Shown piece after piece: positions 1 to 7,392 of a stretch of 40,522 nucleotides of DNA (position 1 is its first letter; the number at the start of each line of letters is the position of its first letter). Made by a program: the position numbers and the translations under genes. The notes beneath the pieces were generated by a model. The model was not told the DNA's origin. It searched no databases and was given only the letters and a program-made list of their open reading frames with translations. Source of the stretch: Dongibacter bovis (GTDB taxonomy: Bacteria; Bacillota; Negativicutes; Selenomonadales; Selenomonadaceae); NCBI GenBank assembly GCA_902763085.1, contig CACWQW010000006.1, positions 1-40,522 of the forward strand. Reading direction: 5' to 3'.

Positions 1-867
1 CGCCGCGATGATGATGATGCCCTCATTCGCCGCGAAGCCGTCCATCTCGACGAGCAGCTGGTTGAGCGTCTGCTCGCGCTCGTCGTGGCCGCCGCCGAGC
101 CCGGCGCCGCGCTGGCGTCCGACGGCATCGATCTCATCGATGAAGACGATGCAGGGCGCGTTCTTCTTCGCCTGCTCGAAGAGGTCGCGCACGCGCGACG
201 CACCGACGCCGACGAACATCTCGACGAAGTCCGAGCCGGAGATGGAGAAGAACGGCACGCCCGCCTCGCCTGCGACCGCCTTCGCGAGCAGCGTCTTACC
301 GGTGCCCGGAGGGCCGAAGAGCAACACGCCCTTCGGGATGCGCGCGCCGAGGTCGTTGTACTTCTTCGGATGCTTGAGGAACTCGACGACCTCCTCAAGT
401 TCCTGCTTCGCCTCATCCGCGCCGGCGACGTCGCCGAAGTTGACCTTGACCTTGTCGCCGCCCGACATGCGCGCGCGGCTCTTGCCGAAGTTCATCACGC
501 GGCCGCCGCCGCCCTGCGTCTGCTGCATCATGTAGAACCAGACGCCGCAGAGCAGCGGCTCCGGCGGATTCTCCGCCGTCACGTTGATGTTCTTCGCCGC
601 GAGCTTGTCATAGAGACCCGGATCGCTGTTCGGCGCATCCGGCGTGACCGTCGTGTACTCCGTGCCATCCGTCCCCGTGACGCGCAGCGTGTTCTGCACG
701 ATCGTGACCTTGGCGACCTTATCGTCCTGCACCTCCTGCAGGAACTGCGTATAGCCGATCTCCTGCTTCGTCGTCTTCTGCGCGGAGAAATAGTCAATAC
801 AGGAGATCACGACGAGGATGAGCAGCAGGTAGAAGCCGACGTTGCGCAGGAACTTGTTCATATTCAT
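1..867 (-). CDS. ftsH: ATP-dependent zinc metalloprotease FtsH (3' part missing)
   Basis: Membrane-anchored AAA+ protease that degrades misfolded membrane proteins and short-lived regulators. The window holds the first 289 codons; the protease half with the HExxH zinc site lies beyond the left edge. Visible in order: an N-terminal membrane segment (about residues 8-22), the extracytoplasmic FtsH_ext region, a second membrane-proximal stretch before a Gly-rich turn (about 105-120), and the AAA core with Walker A GPPGTGKT, Walker [10 protein letters not shown] and the second-region motif GRQRGAG. The start is the upstream of two in-frame ATGs (MNMNKF); an AGGGGG ribosome site lies 8 nt before it. 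It follows tilS and hpt as in Bacillus. Confidence 0.97.
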   Translation of the reverse strand, partial: MNMNKFLRNVGFYLLLILVVISCIDYFSAQKTTKQEIGYTQFLQEVQDDKVAKVTIVQNTLRVTGTDGTEYTTVTPDAPNSDPGLYDKLAAKNINVTAENPPEPLLCGVWFYMMQQTQGGGGRVMNFGKSRARMSGGDKVKVNFGDVAGADEAKQELEEVVEFLKHPKKYNDLGARIPKGVLLFGPPGTGKTLLAKAVAGEAGVPFFSISGSDFVEMFVGVGASRVRDLFEQAKKNAPCIVFIDEIDAVGRQRGAGLGGGHDEREQTLNQLLVEMDGFAANEGIIIIAA

Positions 868-897
868 TGCGCGTACCCCCTTTCGGAATCAGGCGCC

Positions 898-1443
898 TCA
901 GGCATAGACCTCGGGCCTTAGCACACCAATGTACGGCAGGTTGCGGTACACCTCGGCGTAGTCGAGCCCGTAGCCGACGAGGAACTCGTCCGGCACCTCG
1001 AACCCGCAGTAGTCGATCGGCACTTCCACCGTGCGGCGCGAAGGCTTGGAGAGCAGCGCGCAGAGCTTGACGCTCGCGGGTTTCCTGTGGGCGAAATACT
1101 TGAGCAGGTAGCTCATCGTCGTGCCGGAGTCGATGATATCCTCGATGACGATGAGGTGCTTGCCCTCGATGTCGTAGTCGAGATCTTTGAGGATCTTGAC
1201 CGAGCCCGTCGTCGATGTGCCATTGCCGTAGCTCGATGCGATCATGAAATCGAAGTGCACGGGCAGGTCGATGGCGCGGACGAGGTCCGTATAGAAGACG
1301 GATGCACCCTTGAGAATGCCGACGCAGTAGATATCCTCCTTCGCATCCTTGTAGTCCTCCGTGATCTTCTTCCCGAGCTCCTGCACTTTCGCGTGCAGCT
1401 GCTCCTCTGTGAAATACACCTTCGCGATATCATCCTTCATCAT
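898..1443 (-). CDS. hpt: Hypoxanthine-guanine phosphoribosyltransferase
   Basis: Purine salvage enzyme that joins hypoxanthine or guanine to PRPP, giving IMP or GMP. The 181-residue product has the usual length. It shows the flexible-loop Ser-Tyr pair (ASSYGNGT), the PRPP-binding motif VIEDIIDSGTT and the C-terminal base-pocket segment (DEFLVGYGLDY). The start was set at the ATGATG at 1443 because GAGG lies 9 nt upstream; an in-frame ATG further upstream would add ten basic residues encoded inside tilS. The start overlaps the end of tilS by 14 nt, so translation of the two is probably coupled. Confidence 0.95.
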   Translation of the reverse strand: MMKDDIAKVYFTEEQLHAKVQELGKKITEDYKDAKEDIYCVGILKGASVFYTDLVRAIDLPVHFDFMIASSYGNGTSTTGSVKILKDLDYDIEGKHLIVIEDIIDSGTTMSYLLKYFAHRKPASVKLCALLSKPSRRTVEVPIDYCGFEVPDEFLVGYGLDYAEVYRNLPYIGVLRPEVYA

Positions 1444-2548
1444 GGTCGGTTTCCTCTTCTCTTTCCTTTTCATTTTCTATGCGGGGCGAAGCCATCGGCT
1501 CCGTCCGCGCCGCGGGAGCGGCAGGCCGCAGCCAGCCGCGATCATTCATCACGATGAGCCCCGGGAGCTCCACGCACTGCCCCGTCGTGCCGGAGAGCAG
1601 CGCGCAAAGCGCCTCCGTGCGCTCGAAGCTCACGTCCTGCACGCGCCCGAGCGCGCGCAGGTAGCGGCGCAACACGCGCCGACAGAGCGCGTGTGGCAGC
1701 GCGCGCGCAACGCTCACCCGGAGCGCCGGCGCCTCGATCAGGCGGAAATGAGCCGCCCGCTCGCCGTGCGCCGGCCCCGCGGGGAGGCGCACGATCATCG
1801 TCTCCGCCTCCCGCGCCGCCCAGAGCTCGAGCGCCTCGCCCTCCTCCTCCGCGAGGCGCGCGAGGCGGCAGAGCCCCTGCCGCAGGGAGGGATTGTAGCC
1901 GCGCAGGAGTGCGGGCAGGAGCTCCAGGCGCACGCGGTTCCTCAGCGCGTCGGGCACCTCGTTCGTCGCATCACGGCGTGGGGAGAAGCCCTGCGCGCGG
2001 CAGTAGGCAGCAAGCTCCCGCTTCGGGAACGGCAGCAGCGGGCGCACGAGATGGCGCGCCTCATCGCGCGCGCGGATGCCCGCGAGGCCGTCGATGCCCG
2101 TACCGCGCAAAAGGTGCAGCAGCACGGTCTCCGCCTGGTCGTCCGCGTGGTGCGCCGTCAGTATCCAATCAGCGCCCGCGCGCAAGCGCGCGCGCTCGAG
2201 GAACGCATAGCGCAGGCGGCGCGCCGCGGTCTCGAGAGACTCACCGCCCGCCGCTGCCGCCGCCCGCGCATCGCCGTGTGCGAGGAGGCAGGGCACGCCG
2301 CGCTCCGCGCAGAACTGCTGCACGAACGCCGCATCAGCGATAGAGGCCGCACCGCGGATGCCGTGTTCGTAGTGCGCGGCTGTGACCGTGAGATGGAGCA
2401 GCGGGCGCAGCTCCAAGAGGAGCGCGAGCAGCGCGAGGGAGTCCGGCCCGCCGGAGCAGGCGACGACGACCGACGCACTGCGCGGCAGGAGCTTCGCCTG
2501 CTGCACATGCGCATAGAGGCGATGTGCGAGATGCGAAAGCTTGGCCAT
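1430..2548 (-). CDS. tilS: tRNA(Ile)-lysidine synthetase TilS
   Basis: Modifies C34 of the CAU-anticodon isoleucine tRNA to lysidine, using ATP and lysine, so that it reads AUA codons. The N-terminal N-type ATP-pyrophosphatase domain has the PP-loop SGGPDS at residues 32-37, followed by AHYEHGIRG and HADDQAETVLLH, all typical of TilS. At 372 residues it is shorter than the usual 430-460, so the C-terminal domain is reduced. GGGAGG lies just before the ATG. The gene lies between yabR and hpt, as in the Bacillus tilS-hpt-ftsH group, but the yabR terminator separates it from yabR. Confidence 0.95.
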   Translation of the reverse strand: MAKLSHLAHRLYAHVQQAKLLPRSASVVVACSGGPDSLALLALLLELRPLLHLTVTAAHYEHGIRGAASIADAAFVQQFCAERGVPCLLAHGDARAAAAAGGESLETAARRLRYAFLERARLRAGADWILTAHHADDQAETVLLHLLRGTGIDGLAGIRARDEARHLVRPLLPFPKRELAAYCRAQGFSPRRDATNEVPDALRNRVRLELLPALLRGYNPSLRQGLCRLARLAEEEGEALELWAAREAETMIVRLPAGPAHGERAAHFRLIEAPALRVSVARALPHALCRRVLRRYLRALGRVQDVSFERTEALCALLSGTTGQCVELPGLIVMNDRGWLRPAAPAARTEPMASPRIENEKEREEETDHDEG

Positions 2549-2568
2549 AGGTCCTCCCTAGAAGTAAG

Positions 2569-2602
2569 AAAAGCCTTCCCCTCCCATCGGGGGCAGGCTT
2601 TT
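2569..2602 (-). terminator. Intrinsic terminator after the S1-domain gene
   Basis: The outer stem AAAAGCCT/AGGCTTTT encloses a C-rich/G-rich inner arm, and on the minus strand the stem ends in TTTTCTT. It lies between the stop of the S1-domain gene and the start of tilS, so it should end or weaken transcription coming from divIC-yabR. Confidence 0.75.
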
Positions 2603-2613
2603 CTTTTCTCTGC

Positions 2614-3105
2614 TCAGTCTCTTCTCGAACCGCGGCCGCCGCGCTTAGAATCCGTCTTGCGGCGCAAGTCCGTCAAACGCTCATCGCTGTCCTTGAGGAA
2701 CTTCGAGAGCTTGTCTTCAAACGATGCGTTCGTGCGCGGCGAGCCGCCGAACCTTCCGCCCGAGCGGCGGAAATCGCGCGGTCCGCGCCCCGACGAGCGC
2801 GGGGAGGAATGAAAGCCCGGTGCATGCGCATGCGTATGCGGCCGTGCCTGTCCATCGTGAGCCTCTTTCTTGTCCTCGAGCGCCTTGATGGAAAGGCCGA
2901 TCTTGCCCTTCTCGTCGATGCTCAGGACCTTGACCTTCACCTTCTGGTTCTCCGAGAGGAAATCGTGCACGTCCTTGACGTAGACGTCCGCCACCTCGGA
3001 GATATGGACCAGGCCGACTTTCTTTTCGGGCAGTTCGACGAAGGCACCAAAATTCGTGATGCCCGTGACGACGCCCTCCACTACGCTGCCTACTTCAATG
3101 GCCAA
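2614..3105 (-). CDS. yabR: S1-domain RNA-binding protein (YabR/CvfD-like)
   Basis: One S1 (OB-fold) domain fills about residues 1-75, with the hallmarks GxVTGITNFGAFVEL, GLVHISEVAD and GKIGLSIKA. The family binds RNA and in Gram-positive bacteria associates with ribosomes. The remaining half is low complexity: a His-rich patch (HTHAHAPGFH), an Arg/Gly/Ser stretch that looks RGG-like, a short helical part (FEDKLSKFLKD) and a basic end. The TTG at 3105 gives MAIEVGS, matching the family start; a TTG at 3111 is also possible but sits only 4 nt after GGAGG. It directly follows divIC with no promoter visible between them. Confidence 0.85.
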   Translation of the reverse strand: MAIEVGSVVEGVVTGITNFGAFVELPEKKVGLVHISEVADVYVKDVHDFLSENQKVKVKVLSIDEKGKIGLSIKALEDKKEAHDGQARPHTHAHAPGFHSSPRSSGRGPRDFRRSGGRFGGSPRTNASFEDKLSKFLKDSDERLTDLRRKTDSKRGGRGSRRD

Positions 3106-3187
3106 ATTCAATCTTCCTCCTTACGGAAGCGCACTGGGCCGCACTCGCCGCTCCATCCGCGCCTCCTCACGCTTTGCAAATCCGTCG

Positions 3188-3475
3188 TTACTTGCGGGCC
3201 GCCGTATAGGGGAGCTCGCCGTGGCGCGTCATGCCGAGATCCTCCCGCGCGATCTTCTCGATGTAAGCGGGATCGCTCAGCGCGGCTTTCTCCTGCTTGA
3301 GCGCCTCGTTCTCCACCTTGGCTGCGGAGAGCCGCTCCTCTGCGGCCGCCTGGTTCTCGGCGATCTGTCCGAGGTGTACCTGCTGGCTGACGAGCACGAA
3401 AGCGAAATAGCCGATGAGCACGACCATGAGCGGCACGAAAAAATCGAACCGCCGCTTCCTCTTCCTGCCTTCCAT
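3188..3475 (-). CDS. divIC: Septum formation initiator protein (DivIC/FtsB family)
   Basis: Bitopic cell-division protein that, in the family, forms a complex with FtsL and the DivIB/FtsQ partner at the septum. The 95-residue product has a basic cytoplasmic N-terminus (GRKRKRR), one membrane helix at about residues 11-29, a heptad coiled coil rich in Glu, Ala and Lys, and the conserved end DPAYIEKIAREDLGM. The ATG at 3475 was chosen over one at 3508 because AAGGGG precedes it and the predicted promoter would start transcription at about 3507. Its place before yabR matches Bacillus. Confidence 0.9.
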   Translation of the reverse strand: MEGRKRKRRFDFFVPLMVVLIGYFAFVLVSQQVHLGQIAENQAAAEERLSAAKVENEALKQEKAALSDPAYIEKIAREDLGMTRHGELPYTAARK

Positions 3476-3513
3476 GGACACCCCTTCTTCTCCACCCTGC
3501 TGTAACATTTCTT

Positions 3514-3542
3514 ATCATACAAGGAAATCCGCATTTCTGCAA
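3514..3542 (-). promoter_or_regulatory. SigA-type promoter of divIC-yabR
   Basis: TTGCAG, a 17-bp spacer and TATGAT on the minus strand. The predicted transcription start is about 32 nt before the chosen divIC ATG. It implies that divIC and yabR can be transcribed apart from the upstream zinc-ribbon gene. Confidence 0.6.
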
Positions 3543-3570
3543 GTCTTTTCCGCCCCGCGCGCGGCGCCGC

Positions 3571-4122
3571 TCAGCGCTCGGACCACTGGAAGTAATCCGT
3601 CGTCGCGATGCGGCGGAAGACCGAGCCGCAGTACGGGCAGTGGAAATGGTCCATGACGTTCTCCATGTCCGGCTTCCCGTCCACGATGCGCACGGGCTGC
3701 CCCTCGACGAAGTCCATACGCTCGCCGCAGCGCGGGCAGACGCAGCGGCCGTCCGCCTCGCGCTTTAGCCGCACGGGCACGAGGTCCCCCGTCGCGCGCA
3801 GGTGCTGCTTTTTCCCCGCAGCCTGCTTCCCAGCAGCGGGAGCGGCGGGCTTTGGCGGCCGCCCTGCGGCCTGCGGCGTGCCCTGCGCCTGCGCTCTCGC
3901 CGCCTGCGCCGGCGCCGCGCTCTCCTCGAAATAGCCCGACCCCATGAGCTCCCGATAGTTCGTCTGGCAGCGGTCGCAGACGTACGTCGGCTGCGTCCGC
4001 TCCATGTCGACGCGCCCGTCCACGATCGCCACGGCATCCCCCGGCACATAGCGGAGCTTCTGATTGCACCGCGGGCAAAGATATCGCTTTTCCCAAACAA
4101 CGGCTAATTTCTGTACTGCCAT
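3571..4122 (-). CDS. Protein with a duplicated zinc-ribbon module, function unknown
   Basis: 183 residues made of two copies of one roughly 50-residue module joined by an Ala/Pro/Gln/Lys-rich linker (about residues 70-115). Each copy runs CPRC, then V..IVDG..DME, then CxxC and a terminal YF; the pairs are CPRC/CDRC and CPRC/CPYC. Four cysteines per module suggest one zinc per module. No enzyme motif or membrane segment is visible, so an adaptor or nucleic-acid role is only a guess. The ATG at 4122 follows AGGTGA; a GTG nine bases upstream is the alternative. It lies between the glycosyltransferase and divIC genes. Confidence 0.7.
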   Translation of the reverse strand: MAVQKLAVVWEKRYLCPRCNQKLRYVPGDAVAIVDGRVDMERTQPTYVCDRCQTNYRELMGSGYFEESAAPAQAARAQAQGTPQAAGRPPKPAAPAAGKQAAGKKQHLRATGDLVPVRLKREADGRCVCPRCGERMDFVEGQPVRIVDGKPDMENVMDHFHCPYCGSVFRRIATTDYFQWSER

Positions 4123-4256
4123 CTCGCTCACCTGTCAATCCCACGAGAAGCATTCCCTGCCCCGCCACCATCCCCACGGAGGTCAGGTACTTCCTGAATC
4201 TTTTCTTTTATGAGAAAAATTCCACGCAAAATGAAAAAACCCTTCCAAGGAAAACG

Positions 4257-5387
4257 TTAAAATTCACTTCGTGAAACCCTTTCCCGAACGAGCACGGCGG
4301 CGATGTCCCGCGCAGCGCTCGGGCGCGCGCAGGAACGCGCCCCGCGCGCGAGCGTCTCGCGCAGGGACGGCGTGATGAGCAGCCGGCGCACGGCGCCTGC
4401 GAGCGACTCGCCCGGATGCACCCAGAGGGAGGCCTCGTGCTCCGCCGCGTAGATGGCGTTCTCCTCCTCAGGACCCGGGATCGGGTCGTGCAGGACCGTC
4501 GGCAGGCCGAGCGCGAACGCCTCGCTCACCGTGAGCGCGCCCGGCTTCGTCACGAGCAGGTCCGACGCCTGCATGAGGAGCAGCGCGCGCTGCGTGAACC
4601 CCCAGACGTGCAGATCGTGGCGCGACGTGCCGATGCGCGCGCGGATGGCGAGCTCGAGATCCTCATTGCGCCCTGCGATGACGAGCAGCGTGAGCCTGCC
4701 CTCGATGCCCTCGAGCTCGTCGAGCATCGCCTCGATGCCGCCGAGCCCGAGCCCGCCGCCCATGAGCAGCACCGTCGCCGCGTCCTCCGCGAGGCCGAGC
4801 ATGCGCCGCGCCGTACGCTTGTCCGGCAGCTGCGAGACGCTCCTGTCGACAGGGATGCCCGTCACGTGGACGGCAGCGGCGGGAAAGCGCCGCGCGACGA
4901 GCCCGTCCTTCATCGAGGGGATCGCCACGAAGTAATCGTCCACGCGCGGATAGATCCAGATCTGGTGCAGCGAGTAGTCCGTGAGCACCGCCGCGAGGCG
5001 GAACCGCCGCTTCGAGAGGCGCTTGATGAGCGCGCAGGCGCCTTCGGGGAACGGATGCGTGCAGATGACGGTATCGGGGCGGAAGGCGTCGATGAGGCGT
5101 GCCATGCGATGGTACATGACGAGCGCGAACGCATCCTGCGTGAGCGCGCCGATGACGCCGTCGCCGGAGAAGCGGTAGCAGCGGTCGTAGAGGTCCGGCA
5201 CGAAGGCGAGCATGAAGAGGTAGACCTTCTTCATGAGCCAGTGGAGCGTCGAGACGCCGCGCGACATGAAATCGACGACCTCGATGATCGCGTCGGGATC
5301 GGCGGCGCGCAGCTCGCGCGCGATGGCCTCCGCCGCCTTGATGTGCCCGGAGCCGATGGAGGCCGTCATGACGAGATAGCGGTTCAT
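4257..5387 (-). CDS. Glycosyltransferase of the MGDG synthase / UgtP family
   Basis: GT28-type glycosyltransferase resembling processive diacylglycerol glucosyltransferases (UgtP/YpfP) and plant MGDG synthases. These move a sugar from a UDP donor to diacylglycerol at the inner membrane. The N-terminal SIGSGHIKAAEAI is the family's acceptor-side glycine loop. The C-terminal half has GGGLGLGG, TKPGALTVSEAFALGLP and the donor-site PIPGPEEENA. The 376-residue length is usual. The start overlaps the stop of the upstream SDR gene in an ATGA, so the two are translationally coupled. The real acceptor is unknown. Confidence 0.82.
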   Translation of the reverse strand: MNRYLVMTASIGSGHIKAAEAIARELRAADPDAIIEVVDFMSRGVSTLHWLMKKVYLFMLAFVPDLYDRCYRFSGDGVIGALTQDAFALVMYHRMARLIDAFRPDTVICTHPFPEGACALIKRLSKRRFRLAAVLTDYSLHQIWIYPRVDDYFVAIPSMKDGLVARRFPAAAVHVTGIPVDRSVSQLPDKRTARRMLGLAEDAATVLLMGGGLGLGGIEAMLDELEGIEGRLTLLVIAGRNEDLELAIRARIGTSRHDLHVWGFTQRALLLMQASDLLVTKPGALTVSEAFALGLPTVLHDPIPGPEEENAIYAAEHEASLWVHPGESLAGAVRRLLITPSLRETLARGARSCARPSAARDIAAVLVRERVSRSEF

Positions 5388-6151
5388 GCCGTCAGCCCCC
5401 CGTCGATGGAGAGGATCGTCCCCGTGATGAACGCCGCCTCGGGCGACGCGAGGTAGAAGATGGCAGCCGCTACCTCCGCCGCCGTGCCGATGCGCCCGAG
5501 CGGATAGACGGAGCGCATTTCAGCGAGCGCCGCCGCGCGGTCGGGCGCAGATGCGAGCTGCCGCTCCGTGAGTGGCGTCATGACGTCGCCCGGCGCGATC
5601 GCGTTGACGCGCACGCCGTCGTGCGCGAGCTCGAGCGCGAGCGCGCGCGTCAGGAGCGAGACGCCGCCCTTCGCCGCGCAGTATGCCGTGCAGAAATAGT
5701 TGCCGTGGAGTCCTGCGTCTGAGCCGACGTTGACGATCGCGCTGCCCGCCCGCTGCCGCAGCTCCGGCACCGCCGCGCGGCACATGAAATACGTTCCCTT
5801 GAGGTCGATATCCATCACCTCATCGAAGAGCGTCTCCGTCATGTCCCCGATCGCGCCCTCGACGTAGACGCCCGCCGAATTGACGAGCACGTCGATGCCG
5901 CCATACGCCTCGCAGCACGCGGCGACGATCCGCTCCGTCTCCGAGACGCGCGCGACATCCGCGGCGACGAAGCGCACGCGCTGCCGTTCCTCCTCTTTGA
6001 ACGAGGCGAGCGCCGCGGCGCCGCGCGCCTTATTTCGGCCTGCGATGAGCACGCAGTCCCCCGCCTGCGCGAACCGCTGCGCCGCCGCGAGGCCGATGCC
6101 CGACGTGCCGCCCGTGATGAGCACGCTCCTTCTCCCCTGCTGCTGTTCCAA
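5384..6151 (-). CDS. SDR-family NAD(P)-dependent oxidoreductase
   Basis: Classical short-chain dehydrogenase of 255 residues with the cofactor motif TGGTSGIG near the N-terminus, NSAG in strand 4, the catalytic Ser in VNVGSDAG, and YCAAK supplying the catalytic Tyr and Lys. The C-terminal ITGTILSIDGGLTA is typical of the 3-oxoacyl-ACP reductase/FabG-like subgroup, but the substrate cannot be read from sequence. The TTG at 6151 was chosen because GGGGAGGAG precedes it and the conserved fold begins ten residues later. It is coupled by ATGA to the glycosyltransferase, so a role in lipid or envelope precursors is possible. Confidence 0.85.
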   Translation of the reverse strand: MEQQQGRRSVLITGGTSGIGLAAAQRFAQAGDCVLIAGRNKARGAAALASFKEEERQRVRFVAADVARVSETERIVAACCEAYGGIDVLVNSAGVYVEGAIGDMTETLFDEVMDIDLKGTYFMCRAAVPELRQRAGSAIVNVGSDAGLHGNYFCTAYCAAKGGVSLLTRALALELAHDGVRVNAIAPGDVMTPLTERQLASAPDRAAALAEMRSVYPLGRIGTAAEVAAAIFYLASPEAAFITGTILSIDGGLTA

Positions 6152-6212
6152 AGTCTCCTCCCCGGCGGGCACATAGCGCCTGCCTCCCCTCGCTTCCCCA
6201 AATGGAAGCACA

Positions 6213-6274
6213 GAAAAAGGAGTGTCCCTTCGCACGCCATCCGTGATGGCGCACAAATGCAAAGGAACACCCCT
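6213..6274 (-). terminator. Intrinsic terminator after the HU gene
   Basis: A long two-part hairpin. The inner stem is GCCATC/GATGGC; the outer stem pairs AGGGGTGTTCCTT with AAGGGACACTCCT, mostly canonical with wobble. On the minus strand it ends in TTTTT. It begins about 26 nt after the HU stop. Confidence 0.8.
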
Positions 6275-6299
6275 CTTGCCTCACAATTCTCCGCAAGCC

Positions 6300-6575
6300 T
6301 TATGCGTTGACTGCATCCTTGAGCGGCTTGCCAGCCTTGAACACCGGGTTCTTGGAAGCCGGGATCTCGATGGCCTTGCCCGTCTGCGGGTTGCGGCCCG
6401 TGCGCGCTGCACGCTCCTTGACCTCGAACGTGCCAAAGCCGATGAGCTGAATCTTCTCGCCTGCGGCAAGCGCTTCCTCGATGGAGGAGAAGAGAGCGGC
6501 TACAGCCTTCTCTGCATCCTTCTTCGTCAGATCTGCTTTCTCAGCAACCTTAGCTACCAGTTCCGTTTTGTTCAC
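6300..6575 (-). CDS. hup: DNA-binding protein HU
   Basis: Small nucleoid protein that binds and bends DNA as a dimer. The 91-residue product is full length, with the N-terminal helices ([19 protein letters not shown]), [21 protein letters not shown] leading into the beta-arm, and [20 protein letters not shown]. The start is GTG at 6575, eight nt after AAGGAGG. It is flanked by its own promoter and terminator, as expected for a highly expressed single gene. Confidence 0.97.
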   Translation of the reverse strand: MNKTELVAKVAEKADLTKKDAEKAVAALFSSIEEALAAGEKIQLIGFGTFEVKERAARTGRNPQTGKAIEIPASKNPVFKAGKPLKDAVNA

Positions 6576-6641
6576 AATCGTAGCCTCCTTAGAATATATC
6601 GGATTGCGAGCGCTCCCGCGCCGCCTATGTCTACTCACAAA

Positions 6642-6670
6642 AATATAGCAAGAAAGCCTAGAAAAATCAA
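6642..6670 (-). promoter_or_regulatory. SigA-type promoter of hup
   Basis: TTGATT, a 17-bp spacer and TATATT on the minus strand, giving a leader of about 60 nt before the HU GTG. Its -35 box directly abuts the terminator hairpin of the upstream methylase gene. Confidence 0.7.
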
Positions 6671-6690
6671 GGCTTTTCGCGAAAAAAGCC
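6671..6690 (-). terminator. Intrinsic terminator after the YabN-like gene
   Basis: A seven-pair stem GGCTTTT/AAAAGCC with a six-base loop, followed on the minus strand by TTGATTTTTC. It starts 9 nt after the stop of the methylase gene; its T-rich tail doubles as the hup -35 region. Confidence 0.6.
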
Positions 6691-6698
6691 GAAAATTC

Positions 6699-7391
6699 CT
6701 ACGAAACGGCGTCATTCCCCGCCGGCGCCGGGACGAAAAGGCTCGTGAGATGGTCGATTTCCGGCTGGCGGTCGAGCGCGTAGAGCGGGATCTGCCGGAT
6801 GGTCTCATCGGGCAGCGCGAGGTCGTGGATGAACGTCACCTCGGCCTCGTCGCCGTAGAGCTCCATGAGCGCGAGCTTGCAGTCCGACGCCGTGAACGCG
6901 TCGTAGACCTGCGTGATGACGAGGCTCGTGAACGGGCGCACCGTGAGCTTCGCCACGTCCTCCGCATCGAGGATCGTGAGCCCCGCGACGGGGTCGATGC
7001 CGAGGCGCGTGTAGAGCACCTCGACGAAGCTCATGCCGGGGTAGACCGTAAGCGGCACGCCGCGCGCCGCCGCGCGCTCCCGGAGCAGCACGACGGTGCG
7101 CTCCGCGACGAGCGGGCTGCCAGGCACGGCGTAGACGATGTTCTCCCCTGACGCCGCGCGCGCGATGAGATCGTCGGCGATCGCGCCGTAGAGCGTCTCG
7201 AAATCCGGCGCCTGCTCGTAGAAGCCGTCGTACGTCGAGAACGCGAGCCCCGCCGCGCGCAGCGCAGCGACCGTCGGGTGGATGGCGGTGCGCAGCACGA
7301 GCGTCTGCGCACCCTCCATGAGTGCCCATGCCTCGCGCGTGATGAGGCCCGCGCGGCCGGGGCCGAGGCCAATGACTTCGATGGTTCCCAT
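6699..7391 (-). CDS. SAM-dependent tetrapyrrole-methylase-fold protein (YabN N-terminal domain, no MazG)
   Basis: 230 residues matching the N-terminal domain of Bacillus YabN, which has the fold of corrin/porphyrin methylases. Seen: IEVIGLGPG at the N-terminus, the conserved YAVPGSPLVAERTV, and YPGMSFVEVLYTRLGID. In Bacillus YabN this domain is fused to a MazG nucleotide pyrophosphohydrolase; here the reading frame stops first and a terminator and the HU gene follow. The substrate is unknown even in the family. The ATG at 7391 has AAAGGAG upstream and lies one base after the mfd stop, so it is co-transcribed with mfd. Confidence 0.82.
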   Translation of the reverse strand: MGTIEVIGLGPGRAGLITREAWALMEGAQTLVLRTAIHPTVAALRAAGLAFSTYDGFYEQAPDFETLYGAIADDLIARAASGENIVYAVPGSPLVAERTVVLLRERAAARGVPLTVYPGMSFVEVLYTRLGIDPVAGLTILDAEDVAKLTVRPFTSLVITQVYDAFTASDCKLALMELYGDEAEVTFIHDLALPDETIRQIPLYALDRQPEIDHLTSLFVPAPAGNDAVS

Positions 7392-7392
7392 C

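Noticed and set aside
4240..4256. Terminator after the glycosyltransferase gene
   Set aside because: The CCTT/AAGG pairing leaves only two bases for a loop, so it cannot form, although a T-run follows.
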